Source of the DNA: Gracilaria vermiculophylla
Taxonomy: Eukaryota > Rhodophyta > Florideophyceae > Gracilariales > Gracilariaceae
NCBI GenBank assembly: GCA_019155205.2
Contig: JAHNZQ020000004.1
Span: forward strand, 3,357,233-3,395,988
Direction: 5' to 3'
Length of the DNA stretch: 38,756 bases
Shown piece after piece: positions 20,308 to 29,718 of this stretch. Both the position numbers and the translations under genes were made by a program. Each line of letters opens with the position of its first letter. Position 1 is the first letter of the stretch. Below the pieces are notes generated by a model. That model was not told the DNA's origin. It ran no database searches and worked only from the letters and a program-made list of their open reading frames with translations.

Positions 20308-21156
20308 TTAATCCTGCGTGTCCATCTGACGCTTATCGCGCTCCGTCTCCCACCTCAGACGATCCACCTCCCTGTACTTCTGGCGCTGTTTGCATTCATG
20401 TTCGCGCTGAGCATTTTCCTGCATCATTTGGAGACAAAACAGCCCCAATAAGCCACCCTCTGCGCCTTCTAGCGAGTCTTGAGCATTATTTTTACGGAAT
20501 AACGGTCGAGGTGAGGGCTTGCGATAGTCCCCACCGGACTGGGCCTCTGTGGCAATGCTCTCACCTGCATCCTCTTCAGATGTCTCGTTGCCAGCGTTAC
20601 TCTCAATTCCAACCAGATCCTCCACATCCTCTTTATCGCCGATATGGGCCCCTTCAGTCATTTGCTGTCTGATTGAATTTGATCTACAGACATCTGGTGG
20701 GCAGAGAGGGTCCCCAGTAGGAATCTTCTTCCTATGTAGGCTTGCGAATTTTCGCTTCAGAGAGTCTACGTCTCTACTTTTCTCCGGGTAATGCTGCTCT
20801 TGAAGCCACACTGCGTGTGCCCACTCGTCACCTCCGATAGGCAGATTATCCTCAAAGATATTGAGGAAGCTGTAAATCTCTGCCTGAGAGTGTCCCCCGC
20901 CGTGTCCCACGTGCTTCTTACGAGAGGGGCCTTTAACTCCCCTTTTTTGTATGGGCGTGCTTAATCGTGGTCTCTGTTCCCTCCTAGTACTTGATTGCAG
21001 CGGCACTGATTGTGGTTGAGCGGATGTATTCTGAGGTAGAGGAGACCTGAGTACAGCATCTGATGGTGTCTGCGAGCCGGTTGCATAAAACTCCATGTTG
21101 GCGCGTTGAGTGCCGGTAGTATCACTAGGCATGCTTGCTAAGGGGCTCCGGGACAT
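20308..21156 (-). CDS. DUF6818 / Myb-SANT-like DNA-binding protein, Harbinger partner ORF
   Basis: The ORF is uninterrupted for 282 residues from the first ATG (21156); the open frame extends 28 codons further upstream without an ATG. Residues about 84-167 carry the conserved core: a basic stretch, SFLNIFEDNLPIGGDEW, RDVDSLKRKFASLH and KIPTGDPLCPP. This resembles the DUF6818 family, a trihelix or Myb/SANT-like fold. An acidic stretch follows, then a charged, probably coiled-coil C-terminus ending in WETERDKRQMDTQD. In PIF/Harbinger elements such a partner helps transposase bind the ends. It lies 165 bp from the transposase relic, in convergent orientation. Identity is fair; activity is unknown. 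Confidence 0.65.
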   Translation of the reverse strand: MSRSPLASMPSDTTGTQRANMEFYATGSQTPSDAVLRSPLPQNTSAQPQSVPLQSSTRREQRPRLSTPIQKRGVKGPSRKKHVGHGGGHSQAEIYSFLNIFEDNLPIGGDEWAHAVWLQEQHYPEKSRDVDSLKRKFASLHRKKIPTGDPLCPPDVCRSNSIRQQMTEGAHIGDKEDVEDLVGIESNAGNETSEEDAGESIATEAQSGGDYRKPSPRPLFRKNNAQDSLEGAEGGLLGLFCLQMMQENAQREHECKQRQKYREVDRLRWETERDKRQMDTQD

Positions 21157-22181
21157 TTCTTTTGAGTTGAGAGTCCTCTGAACGTCATTACTAACGGCGC
21201 AAGGTTCTTGAGGCTGTACAGCGACACTGCGCGAACCCACTGGGGTTCGGTGTGTGCGTTTCGGATGCGGAGGATGCTATCGGCATATGCATGAAATGAT
21301 ACCAGCGACGGTGATAGCCGTAACAACAGTACAATATTCGCAATCTATGCGGTCAAGCGACAGAGCAGAAGAGTGACTGGATGCGTAACAATGGCCGAGG
21401 TACAACGGATGCCTGCCGCGGCAGAGTATAATGGGACTCAGTGTACCGCGCAACATAGGCAGCTGAGCGCATCAGGCAAGGCGTAGCGAAGAGCGCACCT
21501 CATAGCAGACAATGAAGATGGCAGAAAGCCTTGAACGGAACACAGACGTTAACGCGCAGCACAGTACACAAACCGCAGCGTCTACCACACGATATAGGTA
21601 GGAGAGCTCACCAAGGAACACGAACCACAGAGGGCACCGATATTAAAGAGTAGCACGTGTTGCGTAGATCTGCTTGTAACGCAAACTGCGTTGAACAGAG
21701 GTGCGAGAGCATTGAGCAAACTCGATTTGGCGGAAATATCGTGGTGTTACCACGTGATCAAGGTGAGCACGAGCACGAAGCGGTATGCGATGACCGTTGC
21801 GGTGCGATAGGTGGAACGAGGAAGCCGACAGAAAGCCAGTAGCAGAACGCGTCTAGACTGTAGAACCGACAGAAGAGGAAAGCAGATGGCTGTCCGGGAG
21901 GGAAGGAGGTATGGGAAGAAGGCAAAGCGCATGGTACAGAGCGGGCGCGGAGGGCCAAGTGCCTAAGCGAGCCCGAAGCTCTACGCGGCTGAGAGCGGCG
22001 AAGGATGAAGAGCCGGTAGGGGAGGTTGGGTGTAAGGTTTGGAATGGTCGTAGGAGGATAGCATGTAGGATGTGAGCGACTTGGCTCGAGAAAAGCGATA
22101 TGTGTGCATACACATTTTATTACATGTGAGGGCATGCGTCAACCGTTTGTGGAAATTGTGTACACACGTATAGGATTTAAG
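21157..22181. other. Non-coding interior of the Harbinger element upstream of the DUF6818 ORF
   Basis: No supported gene lies here. A minus-strand ORF at 21758-22135 is Ser/Pro/Arg-rich and shows no domain. The purine-rich plus strand between about 21360 and 22070 is the likely upstream region of the DUF6818-like gene. Confidence 0.5.
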
Positions 22182-22244
22182 CAGGTGTTTAAACGCAAAT
22201 TTGGGTGTACACAAATCCCGATTTGTGTTTTCAGGAAGCACCCA
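22182..22244. repeat. Right terminal inverted repeat
   Basis: It pairs with 18681-18768 as described for the element. Within it, CACAAATCCCGATTTGTG (22211-22228) is a nearly perfect palindrome. Confidence 0.7.
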
Positions 22245-23400
22245 GTAATGCGTTGCATTTCAAGCGCTGTAATTTCTACACAGTTCCTGTAGAGTTTAAC
22301 ACTAACCATAGCTGTTACCATAGCCGTAAGTAGAACACAACCGGAAAACCGAAACATGGCAGCTTGCAGAGAAAAACATCTATGAAGAGAATTGTGGACC
22401 AGCTGCAATTTAAATTATTAATTCATTACTATTCTTTATCCTTGAAACATTTTCCTATCTGGATGAAACGCACTTTTTCTTTGATGCCTTGGTTTTTGGT
22501 TATCGGCTGATGATGTTTGCCGCTTGGTTTGGTATTATACGAGAGCAATCTTTTGATTTTTATTGATGAATGGAAGCACCCAAACAGTGTCGGAGAGTCA
22601 TGCTTAAATACTACAAAAACATTATTTTAATAGTGTACCACAAAGTTTTTAAAAACATTTTAGCACTGTTGCTAGAATAAAAAATATATTTTATATGGTG
22701 TGAACGATAATTATATCATTTGTGAAATCGAAGGGGGGTTTTTTTATCTACAGTATCTTTGTGGCAATTGAAATAAGATTAAATTAATATTTATTTAGCA
22801 AGATAGAATCTAAGAAAAATATATTAGCAACTTCTTTACTGAGAATTAAAAAAAATATAAATATTATTTATTTCGGACGTTTTGGTGAAGAGTATAAAGG
22901 TCACAGTATTAATTATGGAGTATCAGATATTGACATACGTAGTATGATATCTGTCTCACAAATAATTCGCAGGCTTTTATAGACTACTGTTTTTTTTATG
23001 AAGAAATGAACAGTGTAATGCACGGGGGGTTAAACATGTCCTTTTTTTGTATATGGTGCAGGAAATTTGGAAAAAAGGAAGAAAAAAATCATTTCCGCGT
23101 TATCAGTTCACTGGTAAAGATAGTTACAGAACGAGTCCTAGCTAGTATCGTGGCTTTATGCAAGAACGTGTACAGGCGGACAGATGTGAAGCTGTGACCT
23201 GGGATCCTTGAATTATGTTCCTCTCATGCCAAAACGAAATCCTTCGGGATCTGGCACGAAGCATTACGAGTTCATCCTTGCGCCCAACGCACTTGGGGCG
23301 CACCGGGCTCAACTGTCTGTGAAGCGGCGGCGTTCACACCGTCCCAGCTGCTAAACGGAGTAACTTCTTTACAAAACGCGGGGCAAGTCGGGCATCAATC
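22245..23400. other. AT-rich intergenic DNA, then upstream region of the bZIP gene
   Basis: 22400-23000 is very AT-rich with homopolymer runs and no gene. Composition rises toward balanced from about 23210, which probably marks the promoter and 5'UTR of the bZIP gene. Confidence 0.6.
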
Positions 23401-24399
23401 ATGAACCCGTCTTTTATTTCCTCAACTTCGCTGGACTCTGCAGTCGCAGCCAGCGCAACTCCTTCAACCCCTCATGAATCCCACGGCAATCCTGCATCTG
23501 ATCCTACCCTCGCCTCAAACCCTCATCCATTAGAAGAAGAGCACGTTTCTGCCTCACAGTCAATCGAAAAGCTCGAGCAAGACGTTGTATCGGAGGTTGA
23601 AGCGCATCTCGCGCAGTCGGCCACTACATCTTCACCAAAGCGCCCACGATCCAACGACGCAGCTTCTTCGGTTATCATACCTACCATCAGCGAAGTTGTT
23701 GTAACGTCAGGGATTCCCAATGGCGTGGAAGATATCGACCCTGAACATAATCATATTTCGAATCATGTTCAAATAGCCATAGATGTACCATCCGTTGCTG
23801 ATACTACTGCTTGTCAGCGTATGGCAGATGGCCGGGCACAAAATGCGCAAGCTTCACTGTCTGTTCCTGCTGAACATCCAACATCTATGCAACTTGACAC
23901 TTCTGTCCCCGTCCATACCGTAGCTCTAACAGTAGATCCAACCGGCGTTCATCAGCAAAACACCCTTCCAGACCTCATGCCGGCCGCATCTACTGCTCAG
24001 GCTATCGTCAACACCTCTGAGATACACGTGGACCATCAACCACCAGCTAAGAAGAAGCGAAAGACATACAGCACGGAAGAAGAACGAAGACAAGCGAGAA
24101 TACTGAAGAATAGACGAACGGCTGAGGAAAGTAGACAAAGAAGGTTGAAGCGCATGAAGGAGTTGGAAGAAATCGCTGTCAAAGCGGAAATTAGAGAAAA
24201 GGAATTATTGGATGAAATACGGCTTGGGAAAGAGCAGTTGCAACAAGCTGTGAAGGTGGAGGATTCATTACGGACTGCACTTCAACACAAGGACGCAGAA
24301 ATAGCACACAGAGATTCTCAACTGGCACAGAGAGAACTAGAGCTCGCGCAGAAACACGAGGAAATCGAGAGACTCCATGAAAAGCTGGCATTGAATTGA
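23401..24399 (+). CDS. bZIP transcription factor
   Basis: This 332-residue, single-frame protein should bind DNA as a dimer in the nucleus. Residues 1-210 are Ser/Thr/Pro/Ala-rich and look disordered. A nuclear localisation signal (KKKRK, 217-221) leads into the basic region ILKNRRTAEESRQRRL. Asn237 and Arg245 sit in the canonical N-x7-R spacing, and Leu255 follows at R-x9-L. The zipper continues through Ala262 and Leu269 into a long charged coiled coil to the C-terminus (QLAQRELELAQKHEEIERL). The heptad leucines beyond 269 are irregular, so partner choice cannot be read. The ATG at 23401 opens the frame. Which bZIP subfamily it belongs to is not clear. Confidence 0.88.
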   Translation: MNPSFISSTSLDSAVAASATPSTPHESHGNPASDPTLASNPHPLEEEHVSASQSIEKLEQDVVSEVEAHLAQSATTSSPKRPRSNDAASSVIIPTISEVVVTSGIPNGVEDIDPEHNHISNHVQIAIDVPSVADTTACQRMADGRAQNAQASLSVPAEHPTSMQLDTSVPVHTVALTVDPTGVHQQNTLPDLMPAASTAQAIVNTSEIHVDHQPPAKKKRKTYSTEEERRQARILKNRRTAEESRQRRLKRMKELEEIAVKAEIREKELLDEIRLGKEQLQQAVKVEDSLRTALQHKDAEIAHRDSQLAQRELELAQKHEEIERLHEKLALN

Positions 24400-25420
24400 T
24401 TCTACTCGTGAGTTTTAATGTACATATCCATATGACTACTTCTGCTGAGCTTCAAAAGTTAAGCAAGTTCCCGAAGATTCAGAGAGACGGTGGTAACCGA
24501 GCTAATCTTCACAACGTTATGAAGGGTGCGGTTCTTACAGCTTGCGGGTCACCGGCAAACCATGTCTTGCAGCGACACGGCAGTACTCCGTGAATGAAAA
24601 TATATTTTACCTATCTACTTACCTCGAATTCTTCACAATTTTCCCTCGACCAGAACGCAAGTTGAGTTGTCTGGAGTACGTATCCAAGATTTCACTCTAG
24701 GAGGTAAAGGCACTGACAAATAGTTTCTTTTCGTTGGAGGTATTAACCAGATTCAGCAATTAAGACGCTTGATATCGGGAGTAATCTTCAAATGCGGGTA
24801 GCGGAGGATACGATGTACAACGCTCTTTGCCGTGAACTGGCCTTTTCAAATCGCTCGGAAAAAGGGACACCAATGCTGAATCACCTCATTGAATATTATA
24901 TATTATTTGACGTTCTAATGTAGAGCTCAAGATGAATTCAGTATGTGATTAACGCATGGCGTGCCCTTGCGGCCTTGACCAGCAATTGACTGCCGCTTTC
25001 AAATATCTTCTACGCGGCAGGTACATGTTCAAGGAAAGCGCACCCAACAACGTCCGATGCATAGAACTTATTGCTTGCGTTTATTCTCAACTCTCAACTT
25101 CACTGCTAACATAAGCGTTAAGCCAAAGACAACATTATAAACGCGCTGCAGCATACACATCAGAGGAGTGCGGTAAATAGTGAGTATGATGCAGATACAG
25201 CGCACTGGACCAACTTCGTACGTAAATGCTGCGTAAAACAATTCTTTTTGTGAGGATGTGACACTGGCTGTGCTCTTGAGCTGATCCCAGTCAAGTGCTG
25301 CTATCGGGGCGTCAAGAGACACAGGCAGAGTTGTCGTGCAATGCACTCTTTCGTTAAAAACGGACCATCACATCCGCGTCCCGCTCGATTTTCGTGCACG
25401 GCTACTGCCATGATGCTAAG
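24400..25420. other. Intergenic region between the convergent bZIP and Bfr1-like genes
   Basis: Both flanking genes end here, so it should hold their 3'UTRs. Small ORFs, including a 92-codon one at 25068-25346 on the minus strand with a hydrophobic stretch, show no domain and are not called. Confidence 0.6.
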
Positions 25421-27334
25421 TTAAGACTCTGCAATTGTCGGTTCAAGCGTGTGGGTAGTAGATATGTTGTTTTCGGCTTCAGCAACCAGAGCGATTCCGG
25501 ACTCGATGATGGGTTCCTCGATACTTATCTGACCTTCATTGACATCAGTTACCTGTGGAATCTCGACTGCCGAAACGGCGGGGGTTGGCGGCGGAGCAGT
25601 GGCGACACCACTTGCCACTGCCTTGAAGCTGGGCATCGACGAGTCTCGAGAACGAGCAGGACCCTTGCTCTCGGCATGAAGACCAGGGAAGGCGTTAGCC
25701 CCCACGTCCGTCGACAAATCCATAGACCCATTTGCGGTCTTATTATCAGAGGAACTTTTCTTCTGTTTCGCTTCAGCTTTCTTAGCTTTCTCCTCTTCGG
25801 ACGGTGCCGGTGCGGTCTCGTAATAAGCCGCTTTCTCTTTCACTGCTTCCAAAGTCGCCCTAACTTCACTGATCTTATTCGGTGGCTTGATTTCAAGACG
25901 GGTGAATGCAGTGAGGTAATCGATGGAGTGTGGCTTAAGTTGGACATTCTCGGCTGAGTTGACGTCGATGCTGCTCGCCGACGCACGACCTCGAGCCTTT
26001 TTTCCCTTCTTTCCTCCCTTCTTCACGTAATCACTAAATGCTAAGTTCTCGAAATCATTAGTCTGGACATTTTTCTTTCCAATGGCCTTCCCTCCGGTGG
26101 AGATTTCACGTGTAGAAGCATTTGTCTTCAAAAACAAATTATTGCCACTTTTTGCCGGAGCTAGATTGACATTGGGTTTGTCGACCGTCTCACCCAATAA
26201 AGTCTGGAGATAGACGATTAGGCCAGAACACATGTCTTTCTCCATCTGGTAAGGATGCGGTTCCGGATACTGCGCCTGTTCAGCTTCCCACGCCTTGCGA
26301 CGGGCCTCACGTTCAGCTTGGATCTCTTCGTACCTCTTGCGCTTGGCGATCTTCTGTTGCTCGAAGTGAATACGCTCATTGAGGTACCACTCGTCACGTT
26401 CATCCTCAAAGTCCTCCCTCATTTTCTTGATCTGAGCTTTAAGTTCGGATATTTTCTTTCTCTCAGCGGCCCTGTCAATCTGAGGGACGGATTCCTGCAG
26501 TTCTTTGATCTTGGCTTCCTCCACCGCGCGGAAATCGCTTAAAATCTTCTTCTGCTTCTCAAGTTTGGCTTTCGCTGCGTCAATCGCAACATCTTGAGCC
26601 TTTCTGGCTTCCTCTAGCTCCTTCCGAGTTGCAATGCGGGCCTCCTTAGCATTCTTTTCATTCTTGATCTGCTCTGCGCGCTCACGAATGAAGTCACGAC
26701 CTTTGTGATTTAAAAAGGCTATCTGACCCACAATCTTCTTTTCCTCCGCAATGGGCAAACTCATAGTCTCCATTCGGTATTGAAGATCTTTGATGCGCTC
26801 ATCAAGTTCCTCCAAGTTACGAACGTTCTTCAGGGCTTCGTTTCCGTCCTTGCCGGCACCGGGCATCTCTGCGGCGCTTGAGGCAGAGTTGCGAGAGGAC
26901 AGCGCATCCCGAACATCCTTGAGTTTATTAGAGATAGTCTTGCGCTTGTCGAAAAGCACGCGACACTCTTCGTTGAGCTCCAATATGGCCTTGCGAGTAG
27001 CGTCAAATGTAGACTTGCCAGACTCGCGGATCTTCTGCCTCTGGTCATTGAAAGCGCGTGTAGAGTTGAGGCGATCGAAGCATGCCTGCAGCTCGGCGTC
27101 GATTTCGTCGATTTTCTGCTGAAGTTCAGCACGGTTCGGTTCGGGATAGCGCTTAACCGGTGTTTCCGGAATCGGATCGGGTAGAGGAAGACGTTCGCGA
27201 CGAGGTTTGCGTGCTTTACCGCCCTGGGTATTTTCGCCGTTCTGCGCGGATTGTGGTGACTTGTTGTCAGAAATAGGTTGTGTAGATTCGGTCGGCATGA
27301 CGGCGGCGTCAGTGTCCGCGACAACATCCGCCAT
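25421..27334 (-). CDS. Bfr1-like nuclear segregation / mRNP coiled-coil protein
   Basis: The 637-residue protein is read from the ATG at 27334. The frame stays open upstream, but only as Pro/Leu/Arg-rich translation of promoter DNA. It is rich in charged residues and predicted to be mostly coiled coil from about 65 to 350. It carries the Bfr1-family signature STFDATRKAILELNEECRVLFDKRK (about 108-132), then GQIAFLNHKGRDFI and a DEWYLNERIHFEQQKIAKR segment. Yeast Bfr1 (470 residues) associates with polysomal mRNPs and Scp160 near the ER and affects nuclear segregation. The C-terminal 240 residues are longer than in yeast, with a Lys/Gly basic patch (KKGGKKGKKARGR) and an Ala/Pro/Glu-rich tail. 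The gene is divergent from delta-COP. Family is likely; orthology is less certain. Confidence 0.75.
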   Translation of the reverse strand: MADVVADTDAAVMPTESTQPISDNKSPQSAQNGENTQGGKARKPRRERLPLPDPIPETPVKRYPEPNRAELQQKIDEIDAELQACFDRLNSTRAFNDQRQKIRESGKSTFDATRKAILELNEECRVLFDKRKTISNKLKDVRDALSSRNSASSAAEMPGAGKDGNEALKNVRNLEELDERIKDLQYRMETMSLPIAEEKKIVGQIAFLNHKGRDFIRERAEQIKNEKNAKEARIATRKELEEARKAQDVAIDAAKAKLEKQKKILSDFRAVEEAKIKELQESVPQIDRAAERKKISELKAQIKKMREDFEDERDEWYLNERIHFEQQKIAKRKRYEEIQAEREARRKAWEAEQAQYPEPHPYQMEKDMCSGLIVYLQTLLGETVDKPNVNLAPAKSGNNLFLKTNASTREISTGGKAIGKKNVQTNDFENLAFSDYVKKGGKKGKKARGRASASSIDVNSAENVQLKPHSIDYLTAFTRLEIKPPNKISEVRATLEAVKEKAAYYETAPAPSEEEKAKKAEAKQKKSSSDNKTANGSMDLSTDVGANAFPGLHAESKGPARSRDSSMPSFKAVASGVATAPPPTPAVSAVEIPQVTDVNEGQISIEEPIIESGIALVAEAENNISTTHTLEPTIAES

Positions 27335-27930
27335 GGTGGTCGGCGTGGTGGTGCGCAACGGGAAAGGTGCGGGAAGAGGGAGAGGGAGTGGCGGAGGGGC
27401 GGGAAGAAAGAAATATAGCCCGGCCGGGAGAAGGAAGGGGCAGCCTCGGGGGACGTGGCGCCCGGGAAATGGGACGGGAAGGGAAGGGGGGAGGGCCGCG
27501 GCAGGCCGCTCGACGGCAAAGCACGCGCTATGGGAGGGTGGACCAGAACTACTTGCGTCGCGGTGAGGGCGGCGCACGCCGGCCGCCGCTGCTTAGGACG
27601 GCATCAAGTAGTGTACGCGTGGCGCGTAACCCACGCGCTGGCATTCGTGGCGAGCACTACAGGCAAGCAGCGACATTGATTGAGTTGACGACTCGCACCA
27701 GCTCACAGGTACAGGTGCAATGGAGGAATGGCTTTTGTGGAATCATTGTTTTGAAACACGTGGACCTGTTGTCCACTGTGCTGAGGTGGTCATCAAAGCT
27801 GACACCTGCCAACGTTTCTTGGAGTGCTAATGCTTCAGCCTACGAAGACTGCCGCAGACTCTTCAGAAATCTGCAAGGCACCTTTCGCTTCGGACATTCC
27901 TTTCCATTCCTTCGCCTCGTAGCGCGCGAG
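27335..27930. promoter_or_regulatory. Shared divergent promoter / 5'UTR region of the Bfr1-like and delta-COP genes
   Basis: 596 bp separate the two start codons. From 27360 to about 27550 the plus strand is strongly G/A-rich, including a G-quadruplex motif at 27464-27495. The delta-COP frame has no stop codon from 27367 to its ATG, and contains an in-frame ATG at 27469. Confidence 0.65.
27464..27495 (+). promoter_or_regulatory. G-quadruplex motif
   Basis: Six or more G-runs of three or longer are separated by loops of one to four bases (GGGAAATGGGACGGGAAGGG continuing to 27495). This satisfies the standard G3-N1-7 rule several times over. It lies in the divergent promoter. Confidence 0.7.
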
Positions 27931-29718
27931 ATGGTCGTCCTCAGCGCTGCCGTTACCACGAAGTCAGGGAAGCTCTTGCTCTCCAGACAGTACCGTGAGA
28001 TAAGTCGGATTCGAATCGAGGGCCTTCTTGCCAGTTTTCCGAAGCTTGTTGATACCGATCGTCAGTATACTTATGTCGAGACTGATAGCGTTCGTTATGT
28101 GTATCAACCTGTCGAGACGCTTTATGTGCTGCTCATTACCACAAAGAACTCCAACATTGTCGAAGATCTCGAAATTTTGCGACTGCTCAGCAAGATCCTT
28201 CCGGAATTCTCTCCCCGGTACGGCGTAGTCGACGAGGAGTCAGTCATGGAGGCTGCTTTTGACATCATTTACTCTTTTGATGAAGTCATTGATTGGGGTG
28301 GATTGCGCAACAATGTCGATTTGCAACAAATCGCCACTTTCAAGGAGATGTATTCTCACGAAGAGAGACTGGTCAAGATGATTCAAGAAAGCAAAATGGA
28401 AGAAGCGAAACAAGAGCGCAAGCGCAGAGAAGAAGAAATTCGTCGTCAGCGAAATGATGGGAACGATCGTCTAGGTATGATCGGAAATGAGCTAGGCAGA
28501 ATGTTGCAAGCTGGGGGAATGGGGTCTATTGCTCAGGACTTGGGTCTCACCTCTTCTCAAAACAAAGCCGCAACCAATGCCGCTTATGCAGCAGCCGGTG
28601 GCATTTCTTCAGATTCTTATGCACAGCAGGACATGTCGGCGATGGGTATGGGAGGAGGAATGGGGGGTGGCATTGGCAGTGGTATGGGCAGTGGTAGCAT
28701 GGGTGGTATGGGAGGTGGAATGAGTATGCCAGGAATTGGTTCCAATATGTCAATGGGCATGGGCATGGGCATGAGCATGTCTTCATCGTCTGCGTTTGGA
28801 AGAAGCAATAATGCTCCACCACCGGTTGCAGGCACCTCCGCAAAGAAGGGTATGTCTCTTGGAAAAGCTAAAACCCAAGACTCCTTGTTTGAATCCTTGC
28901 GCGCTGAGGGCGAAGTCGTCGATGCGCCTGTTGCTCGTGTAAAAGGCGCACACGCTGCTGCTGCTGCTGCGGCTGCCTATGTACCACCAACTCAAGCAGT
29001 ACATCTATCTACGGTTGAAAAGTTGAACCTCACTGTGTCTCGAGACGGAGGAATTCAGAACATGGAAGTGAAGGGCGATCTCATGCTACGCATAACAGAT
29101 TCTTCGAAGGCTGCTATTCGATTGCAGGTGAACCTTGGAGACGCCGAATCCAAAGGCATTCAGTTCAGAACGCACCCAAATGTGGATCGAACTCTTTTTT
29201 CAACACAAAAGCTTATTGGGCTAAAGGATCGAACCAGACCATTTCCGACAGGGAATCCTCTAGGTGTGCTGCGCTGGCGGCTTGTTTCTAAAGACGAAAG
29301 CATGGCGCCGCTTCTCATCAACTGTTGGCCGAGTGATAGTGGAAGTGAATCTGTTGTGAACATTGAGTACGAGCTTGGTGCAAACAAAGAACTTCGAGAT
29401 GTTGTCATTTCTATACCGATCGGATCAAACAGCCAGCCAACTGTTAGCCAGTGCGATGGAGAATTTATCTACAATTCAAGATCGCAGAATGTCGAATGGC
29501 GTCTTCCAATTATTGATCAAAGCAACTCGCAAGGGTCTTTGGAATTCTCCACTGGCGCCGTAGATGCTAATGCGTTCTTCCCGATCAATGTATCCTTCTC
29601 TAGTAAGAACACATACGCTCCAGTGGCTGTGGCTGGTGTCACTTTGAATACATCTGGGGAGCCTGTAGAATTTGGAAATGAAGTGTCATTGATCCCAGAC
29701 ACGTTCCGAATCGTTTAA
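27931..29718 (+). CDS. Coatomer subunit delta (delta-COP, archain)
   Basis: This 595-residue subunit of the COPI vesicle coat acts in Golgi-to-ER traffic. The start was chosen at MVVLSAAVTTKSGK, where eukaryotic delta-COPs begin. The N-terminal longin-like domain (1-140) is highly conserved (SRIRIEGLLASFPKLV, YTYVETDSVRYVYQP). A charged helix follows (MEEAKQERKRREEEIRR, about 156-172). Residues 235-281 form an unusual Gly/Met/Ser-rich linker, followed by a poly-Ala run near 341-349. The mu-homology domain occupies about 358-595 (VEKLNLTVSRDGGIQNMEVKGD to the end). At 595 residues it is longer than animal or yeast forms (roughly 510-550), and most of the excess is the linker. No intron is seen. 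Confidence 0.97.
   Translation: MVVLSAAVTTKSGKLLLSRQYREISRIRIEGLLASFPKLVDTDRQYTYVETDSVRYVYQPVETLYVLLITTKNSNIVEDLEILRLLSKILPEFSPRYGVVDEESVMEAAFDIIYSFDEVIDWGGLRNNVDLQQIATFKEMYSHEERLVKMIQESKMEEAKQERKRREEEIRRQRNDGNDRLGMIGNELGRMLQAGGMGSIAQDLGLTSSQNKAATNAAYAAAGGISSDSYAQQDMSAMGMGGGMGGGIGSGMGSGSMGGMGGGMSMPGIGSNMSMGMGMGMSMSSSSAFGRSNNAPPPVAGTSAKKGMSLGKAKTQDSLFESLRAEGEVVDAPVARVKGAHAAAAAAAAYVPPTQAVHLSTVEKLNLTVSRDGGIQNMEVKGDLMLRITDSSKAAIRLQVNLGDAESKGIQFRTHPNVDRTLFSTQKLIGLKDRTRPFPTGNPLGVLRWRLVSKDESMAPLLINCWPSDSGSESVVNIEYELGANKELRDVVISIPIGSNSQPTVSQCDGEFIYNSRSQNVEWRLPIIDQSNSQGSLEFSTGAVDANAFFPINVSFSSKNTYAPVAVAGVTLNTSGEPVEFGNEVSLIPDTFRIV

Larger units (their letters stand above)
18681..22244. mobile_element. 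PIF/Harbinger-type DNA transposon, decayed
   Basis: Inverted termini TGGGAGCTTCCTGAAA (18681-18696) and TTTCAGGAAGCACCCA (22229-22244) match at 15 of 16 positions when one is reverse-complemented. A second inverted block lies inside each end: CAAATTCGCGTTTGCACCTG at 18749-18768 against CAGGTGTTTAAACGCAAATTTG at 22182-22203. Between them lie a Harbinger-type transposase relic (+) and a DUF6818-like ORF (-) in convergent orientation, the usual two-gene plan of this superfamily. A 3-bp target duplication is expected for the family but is not clean here (flanks TGG and GTA), which fits an old copy. Confidence 0.75.

Noticed and set aside
21758..22135. 125-codon minus-strand ORF inside the Harbinger element
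   Set aside because: Ser/Pro/Arg-rich with no motif; it reads through the inverted terminal region and is better explained as non-coding.
25068..25346. 92-codon minus-strand ORF downstream of the Bfr1-like gene
   Set aside because: A hydrophobic stretch is present, but there is no recognised family and no support for a separate promoter; it may be 3'UTR.
27367..27930. N-terminal extension of delta-COP as part of the called protein
   Set aside because: The family begins at the MVVL start, and the extension is compositionally promoter-like; kept only as a low-interest finding.
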